From assembly GCF_007096355.1 (NCBI RefSeq), contig NZ_VKDF01000006.1, positions 6,896-70,895 on the forward strand: 64,000 bases of DNA, given 5' to 3'. Position 1 is the stretch's first letter; the number at the start of each line of letters is the position of its first letter. A model generated the notes under the pieces. That model was given only the letters and a program-made list of their open reading frames with translations, did no database searches and was not told where the DNA came from. Positions 60,223 through 64,000 of the stretch are shown here, piece by piece. The translations under genes were made by a program, and so were the position numbers. The stretch is from Paracoccus sp. M683 (GTDB taxonomy: Bacteria > Pseudomonadota > Alphaproteobacteria > Rhodobacterales > Rhodobacteraceae).

Positions 60223-61542
60223 TCACATATGCGCATCATCGGCAGAGCCATCGGATCCATGGCCAAGCCGGGCCCGAATGCGCCTCATGCCCCACCAGAC
60301 GACCAGGACCGCCAGCGGCGTCATCAGCGCCAACAGCACTGATTTGCCGATCCCTGCGGCCTCGGCCAGGGGCGCCAGCGCATAGGATATAAGTCCCACC
60401 GCATAATAGCTGATGGCTACGACCGACAGGCCCTCGACCGTATGCTGCAACCGCAATTGCAGCGCCGCACGCTGATCCATGCGTTCCAGAATCACCTGAT
60501 TCTGCGCCGAACGCTGCACATCGACGCGGGTGCGCAGCAACTCGCCCGCGCGATCGGCCCGGTCCAGCATGGTCTTTAGCCGCGCCTCGGTCGACAGCAC
60601 CGTGCGCATGGCCGGCTGATAGCGCCGGGCCATGAACTCGGTCAGGGTCTGGCGCCCCATGAAGCGGCTTTCACGCAGCACGTCGACCCGGTCGGTGACG
60701 ATCGCCTCATAGGCCTTGGTCGCGCCAAAGCGGAAATGCAGCTGCGTCGCCTCGGCCTCCTGCCGCGCCGATACCGTCAGCAGGTCCTGCAAGACCTCGT
60801 CGGCGGGGCGGGTTCCGTCGGCCATACCCTCGACAATGGCGCTTAGCTGCGGATCAAGGGTGTTCAGCCGCGATGACAGGGCACGCGCGCGAGGCAGCCC
60901 CATCATCGACATCGCGCGATAGGTTTCCAACTCCAGGATGCGCTGGACGATCCGGCCGACGCGGCCCTCGGTCTCGCCGGCGCGGATAAAGACCGCAAAG
61001 CGCATCCAGCCGGCCGGGTCGATGCGGAAATCACCCGCGACCAGTGCCGACTGCTCCAGCACCCAGGCAGCCACCAGCCCATCTGTCACGAACCAGCTTT
61101 CCAGCACCGTCAGCATGTCCGAGGGATCCTCGGGCATGGGCAGGATCTGCACCATCACCGCCGCGACACGCTTGCCGGGCGCCGCCGCCTGCCAGTCCTC
61201 GGGAAAGATCGCGCCGGCCGACGGATCGAAGGGGCGCGGCGGCAGGCCTGGCGTATAGGCGGTATAGCTGACAAACTCGGTATGGCGTTCCCACCGCAGC
61301 TTATGGCGCCCCAATTGTCCGGCATAGTGGTTCGCCTGCGGATCGGGGCGTTGCCCGCCATGGCGCATGACCAGCGAGGTCAGATGATCATCGTCGCGCC
61401 GGTGATCGCGCGTAACCGCCCGGTCAGGTTCCTTGAAGGCGACATAGACGACCGTAGCCGGCGCCCCCAGCCTGGGCGAGGGGCGGGCATGCAGCTCGTT
61501 CACAAGCTCATAGCGCAGTGGATGATCGTCTTCTGGTTTCAT
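60223..61542 (-). CDS. DUF3422-family membrane protein
   Basis: A 439-residue protein: HPLRYELVNELHARPSPRL at the start, HTEFVSYTAY, a long helical middle with coiled-coil character and two C-terminal membrane helices (VAISYYAVGLISYALAP; VLLALMTPLAVLVVWWGMRRI). This is the DUF3422 family of proteobacteria; function unknown. The ATG at 61542 precedes the conserved start; further upstream sequence is not family-like. Confidence 0.88.
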   Translation of the reverse strand: MKPEDDHPLRYELVNELHARPSPRLGAPATVVYVAFKEPDRAVTRDHRRDDDHLTSLVMRHGGQRPDPQANHYAGQLGRHKLRWERHTEFVSYTAYTPGLPPRPFDPSAGAIFPEDWQAAAPGKRVAAVMVQILPMPEDPSDMLTVLESWFVTDGLVAAWVLEQSALVAGDFRIDPAGWMRFAVFIRAGETEGRVGRIVQRILELETYRAMSMMGLPRARALSSRLNTLDPQLSAIVEGMADGTRPADEVLQDLLTVSARQEAEATQLHFRFGATKAYEAIVTDRVDVLRESRFMGRQTLTEFMARRYQPAMRTVLSTEARLKTMLDRADRAGELLRTRVDVQRSAQNQVILERMDQRAALQLRLQHTVEGLSVVAISYYAVGLISYALAPLAEAAGIGKSVLLALMTPLAVLVVWWGMRRIRARLGHGSDGSADDAHM

Positions 61543-61679
61543 GGCCGCATCATGCGGGCTGGCCCGCCGCGCCGCAAGCCGCCTGTTCGTCGCAGGATCG
61601 TGGTTTCGTGATCGCCCATGCGATTGCCGCTGCGCCGATCTGCGGTCAGAATGGCACCGGAAAAACAAGAGGGACACAG

Positions 61680-62192
61680 ATGCGACCGTCAGCCAGAAAC
61701 CTTGCCTTGCTTGGAACCTTGTTCCTGTTGGTCGCCTGCGCCGGCCCCTCGAAGTTCAAGACCTATGTCGGCCCGCAGGTCACGCAGATCCTGGTCGATA
61801 AAAGCGACCGCAAGATGTGGCTGATCAGCGGCAATACCGCGATCAAGGAATATGATATCGGGCTGGGCAACGAACCCATCGGCGACAAGATGTTCGAAGG
61901 TGATGGCCGCACGCCCGAAGGCGCCTATTTCATCGACCGCCGCAACCCGAACAGCCAATATCACCTGTCCATCGGTATCTCATTCCCCGACCAGCGCGAC
62001 GTGGCCGAGGCGGCGGCGATCGGCCGCAGCGCCGGCAGCGACATCTTCATCCACGGTCGCGGACCCGAGGGCAATGCCAAGGTCGGCAGCAACTGGGACT
62101 GGACGGCAGGCTGCATCACCATCAGCGATGACGAAATCGAGGATGTCTATGCCATGGTCAAAGACGGCACCCCCATCCTGATCCGCCCCTGA
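61680..62192 (+). CDS. Lipoprotein L,D-transpeptidase (YkuD/ErfK type)
   Basis: A 170-residue protein with a lipoprotein signal (NLALLGTLFLLVAC, lipobox LVAC) and a minimal YkuD domain: ILVDKSDRKMWLISGNTAIKEYDIGLG, GRTPEGAYFIDRRNPNSQYHLSIGISFP and IFIHGRG...WTAGCITISDDEI with catalytic Cys in TAGCI. It may crosslink peptidoglycan or attach proteins to it. AGAGGG precedes the ATG at 61680. It is the second L,D-transpeptidase in this window. Confidence 0.9.
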   Translation: MRPSARNLALLGTLFLLVACAGPSKFKTYVGPQVTQILVDKSDRKMWLISGNTAIKEYDIGLGNEPIGDKMFEGDGRTPEGAYFIDRRNPNSQYHLSIGISFPDQRDVAEAAAIGRSAGSDIFIHGRGPEGNAKVGSNWDWTAGCITISDDEIEDVYAMVKDGTPILIRP

Positions 62193-62240
62193 TCGGACCT
62201 GACCCGTCGGCCTTTTGGGGCAGCGGGCGGGATTTTTGCC

Positions 62241-62270
62241 TCCGGCGGGGATATTTCGGTGAAGAAGAAA
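62241..62270 (-). repeat. Dispersed intergenic element, copy 4
   Basis: Plus-strand GGATATTTCGGTGAAGAAG and the three following bases (AAA) are the exact reverse complement of the 22-base core at 41285-41306. No GC hairpin of the same kind follows. Confidence 0.55.
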
Positions 62271-62385
62271 CCGAAAGGCGCGCAGCGCGGCTGCTGTCCT
62301 GGAAGCGGTATCCTTGCCGATCATGGGCAGGATAATCTCGGCCCCTTGATCTGAGGCATTGTCAACGACGTCGACGCAGACCAAA

Positions 62386-62410
62386 AAGGCGGGCCGCAGC
62401 GGCCCGCCTT
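62386..62410 (-). terminator. pntB terminator
   Basis: AAGGCGGGCC and GGCCCGCCTT form a perfect 10-bp stem with a five-base loop; on the minus strand TTTGG continues the T-run. It lies 26 bases past the pntB stop. Confidence 0.85.
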
Positions 62411-62435
62411 GTCGTTTGCCCAAAGAGCCGGTCGA

Positions 62436-63878
62436 TCAGTCGATCATCGGCAAGAGCTTGTTCACCGAATCCTTGGCATCGCCATAGAACATCCGCGTGT
62501 TGTCCTTGAAGAACAGCGGGTTCTCGATCCCCGAATAGCCGGTGCCCTGACCGCGTTTCGACACGAACACCTGCTTGGCCTTCCAGACCTCCAGCACCGG
62601 CATCCCGGCGATGGGGCTGTTCGGATCGTCTTGCGCGGCCGGGTTCACGATGTCGTTCGAGCCGATGATGATGACCACATCCGTCGAGGGGAAATCCTCG
62701 TTGATCTCGTCCATTTCCAGCACGATGTCATAGGGCACTTTGGCCTCGGCCAGCAGCACGTTCATATGGCCCGGCAGACGGCCCGCGACCGGGTGGATCG
62801 CGAAACGGACCTCTTTGCCCGCGGCGCGCAGCTTGCGGGTCAGTTCCGACACCGCGCCCTGCGCCTGCGCCACCGCCATGCCATAGCCCGGCACGATGAT
62901 GACACTGTCGGCTTCGTTCAGCGCGGCGGCCACGCCATCCGCGTCGATGGCGATCTGTTCGCCCTCGATGGCGGCGGCAGGTCCGGTCTCGCCGCCGAAA
63001 CCGCCCAGGATAACCGAAACGAAATTCCGGTTCATCGCCTTGCACATGATATAGCTGAGGATCGCACCGGACGAACCGACCAGCGCGCCGGTCACGATCA
63101 GCAGGTCGTTTGACAGGGTAAAGCCGATGGCCGCAGCCGCCCAACCGGAATAGCTGTTCAGCATCGACACCACGACCGGCATGTCGGCGCCGCCGATGCC
63201 CATGATCAGGTGCCAGCCGATGAAGAAAGCCAGCAGCATGATCAGCAGCAGCCACAGCATGCCCGGCCCGATATCGGCGCAATACAGCAGCCCCAGGATC
63301 AGCGAGCCGGCAGCGGCGGCGGCGTTCAGCAGATGGCCGCCGGGCAGTTTCTTCGGCGTGCCGCTGATCCGGCCGGCCAGCTTGCCAAAGGCCACGATCG
63401 AGCCGGTAAAGGTCACCGCGCCGATGAAAACGCCCAGAAAGACCTCGATCTGAAGCATGTTCAGCTCGGCCGGGGTCTTGTGGGTCAGAACCTCGGCAAA
63501 ACCGCGAAAGCCCTCGGCCGTGCCGTTTGCCATGGCCCGCACGACACGACCCATTTCAAGCTGGGCGTTCAGGCCCACGAATACCGCAGCCAGACCGACC
63601 AGCGAGTGCATGGCGGCGACCAGTTGCGGCATTTCGGTCATCTGCACGCGCTTGGCCACGACCCAGCCCACGGCGCCGCCAGCGGCGATCATGATGACCG
63701 ACAGAAGCCAGTTCCCCGAGCCTGGGCCGAACAGCGTGGCGACAACCGCCAGCGCCATGCCGACGATACCGTACCAGATGGCCCGTTTCGCGCTTTCCTG
63801 ACCCGACAGCCCGCCAAGCGAGAGGATGAACAGAATGGCCGCGACGACATAGGCGGCGGTGGTGAATCCCATTTCCAT
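62436..63878 (-). CDS. pntB: NAD(P) transhydrogenase subunit beta
   Basis: A 480-residue protein: eight or nine N-terminal membrane helices, then the NADP-binding domain III with [59 protein letters not shown] and [33 protein letters not shown]. It couples proton entry to NADPH formation. AAGGAGG lies just before the ATG at 63878; the pntA fragment ends ten bases upstream. Confidence 0.96.
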   Translation of the reverse strand: MEMGFTTAAYVVAAILFILSLGGLSGQESAKRAIWYGIVGMALAVVATLFGPGSGNWLLSVIMIAAGGAVGWVVAKRVQMTEMPQLVAAMHSLVGLAAVFVGLNAQLEMGRVVRAMANGTAEGFRGFAEVLTHKTPAELNMLQIEVFLGVFIGAVTFTGSIVAFGKLAGRISGTPKKLPGGHLLNAAAAAGSLILGLLYCADIGPGMLWLLLIMLLAFFIGWHLIMGIGGADMPVVVSMLNSYSGWAAAAIGFTLSNDLLIVTGALVGSSGAILSYIMCKAMNRNFVSVILGGFGGETGPAAAIEGEQIAIDADGVAAALNEADSVIIVPGYGMAVAQAQGAVSELTRKLRAAGKEVRFAIHPVAGRLPGHMNVLLAEAKVPYDIVLEMDEINEDFPSTDVVIIIGSNDIVNPAAQDDPNSPIAGMPVLEVWKAKQVFVSKRGQGTGYSGIENPLFFKDNTRMFYGDAKDSVNKLLPMID

Positions 63879-63888
63879 CTGCCCCTCC

Positions 63889-64000
63889 TTACGATTTCTG
63901 GAACATGGCGAGCATGCGCCGGGTGACCATGAAGCCACCAAAGATGTTGACGCCCGCCATCAGCACCGCCAGCGCCGCCAGGATCACCACCAGCCACGAG
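63889..64000 (-). CDS. pntA: NAD(P) transhydrogenase subunit alpha, C-terminal part (partial)
   Basis: The window edge cuts this gene. The visible end reads [20 protein letters not shown] and then [16 protein letters not shown], the last membrane helix and tail of PntA. In Rhodobacteraceae this is usually the separate small membrane subunit PntAB. It precedes pntB by ten bases in the same operon. Confidence 0.9.
   Translation of the reverse strand, partial: SWLVVILAALAVLMAGVNIFGGFMVTRRMLAMFQKS

Overview
This window is GC-rich chromosomal DNA from an alphaproteobacterium, most likely family Rhodobacteraceae and close to Paracoccus. The evidence is the set of families: TauKLM/TauXY/Xsc/TauZ/Pta taurine genes with a MocR-type TauR, a TakP-like TRAP receptor, TAXI-TRAP systems, DUF6477 and DUF6456 proteins, IalB, a second LpxD cluster and a split PntA/PntB transhydrogenase. 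No phage, integrase, transposase or CRISPR array was seen. The first 61 bases are a poly-C run that looks like an artefactual contig end.

Layout. 0-3.5 kb: end of a reductive pyrimidine (or carbamoyl-amino-acid) degradation locus with a divergent RutR regulator and a visible RutR-type operator. 3.5-5.2 kb: TetR regulator plus an orphan TAXI receptor. 5.6-10.7 kb: envelope locus, with a Tat-type MepK-like endopeptidase diverging from an LdtD-LpxD-ACP-ketosynthase operon. 10.8-12.1 kb: IalB-family protein and two candidate small RNAs or leaders. 12.2-15.4 kb: overlapping glycosyltransferase, polysaccharide deacetylase and GalE genes. 15.6-21.5 kb: HerA-like ATPase, DUF6477 and DUF6456 proteins, a conserved protein of unknown function, LipA, two small proteins and tRNA-Leu(CAA).

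21.5-29.1 kb: oligopeptide ABC importer (OppABCDF) followed by an ABC exporter-type half transporter. 29.2-31.5 kb: CobU-CobT-CobS, the nucleotide-loop steps of cobalamin assembly. 31.6-37.5 kb: a TRAP small/large permease pair and, convergent to it, a TakP-type receptor. Between them lie an SDR gene and a beheaded AraC gene, flanked by a 24-bp inverted repeat. 37.8-46.3 kb: MocR regulator, enolase, EEP hydrolase, SelO, and a TAXI-TRAP operon ending in DUF1850. 46.5-47.1 kb: GrxD-BolA.

47.2-57.5 kb: a taurine operon on the minus strand in the order tauK-L-M-X-Y, xsc, tauZ, pta, with divergent tauR. Taurine enters through TauKLM, is deaminated by TauXY to sulfoacetaldehyde, Xsc makes acetyl phosphate plus sulfite, Pta makes acetyl-CoA, and TauZ probably exports the sulfur oxyanion. 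57.5-58.0 kb: an AT-rich patch with an 11-unit, 9-bp tandem repeat. 58.0-64.0 kb: thioredoxin-like protein, Gph, a DUF442-type phosphatase, an ArsC/Spx-like protein with an uncatalogued 24-codon lipoprotein ORF upstream, DUF3422, a lipoprotein L,D-transpeptidase, PntB and the 3' end of pntA.

The observations most worth a second look are the LdtD-LpxD-ACP-KAS operon, the two small RNA candidates near 12 kb, the Cys-Glu-Ala repeat locus near 57.7 kb, the Gly-rich tail on a DctM permease, the 24-bp inverted repeat around the broken AraC gene, a dispersed intergenic element in at least four copies, and the recognisable RutR and TauR operators. All family assignments were made by reading the translations; no database search was run.
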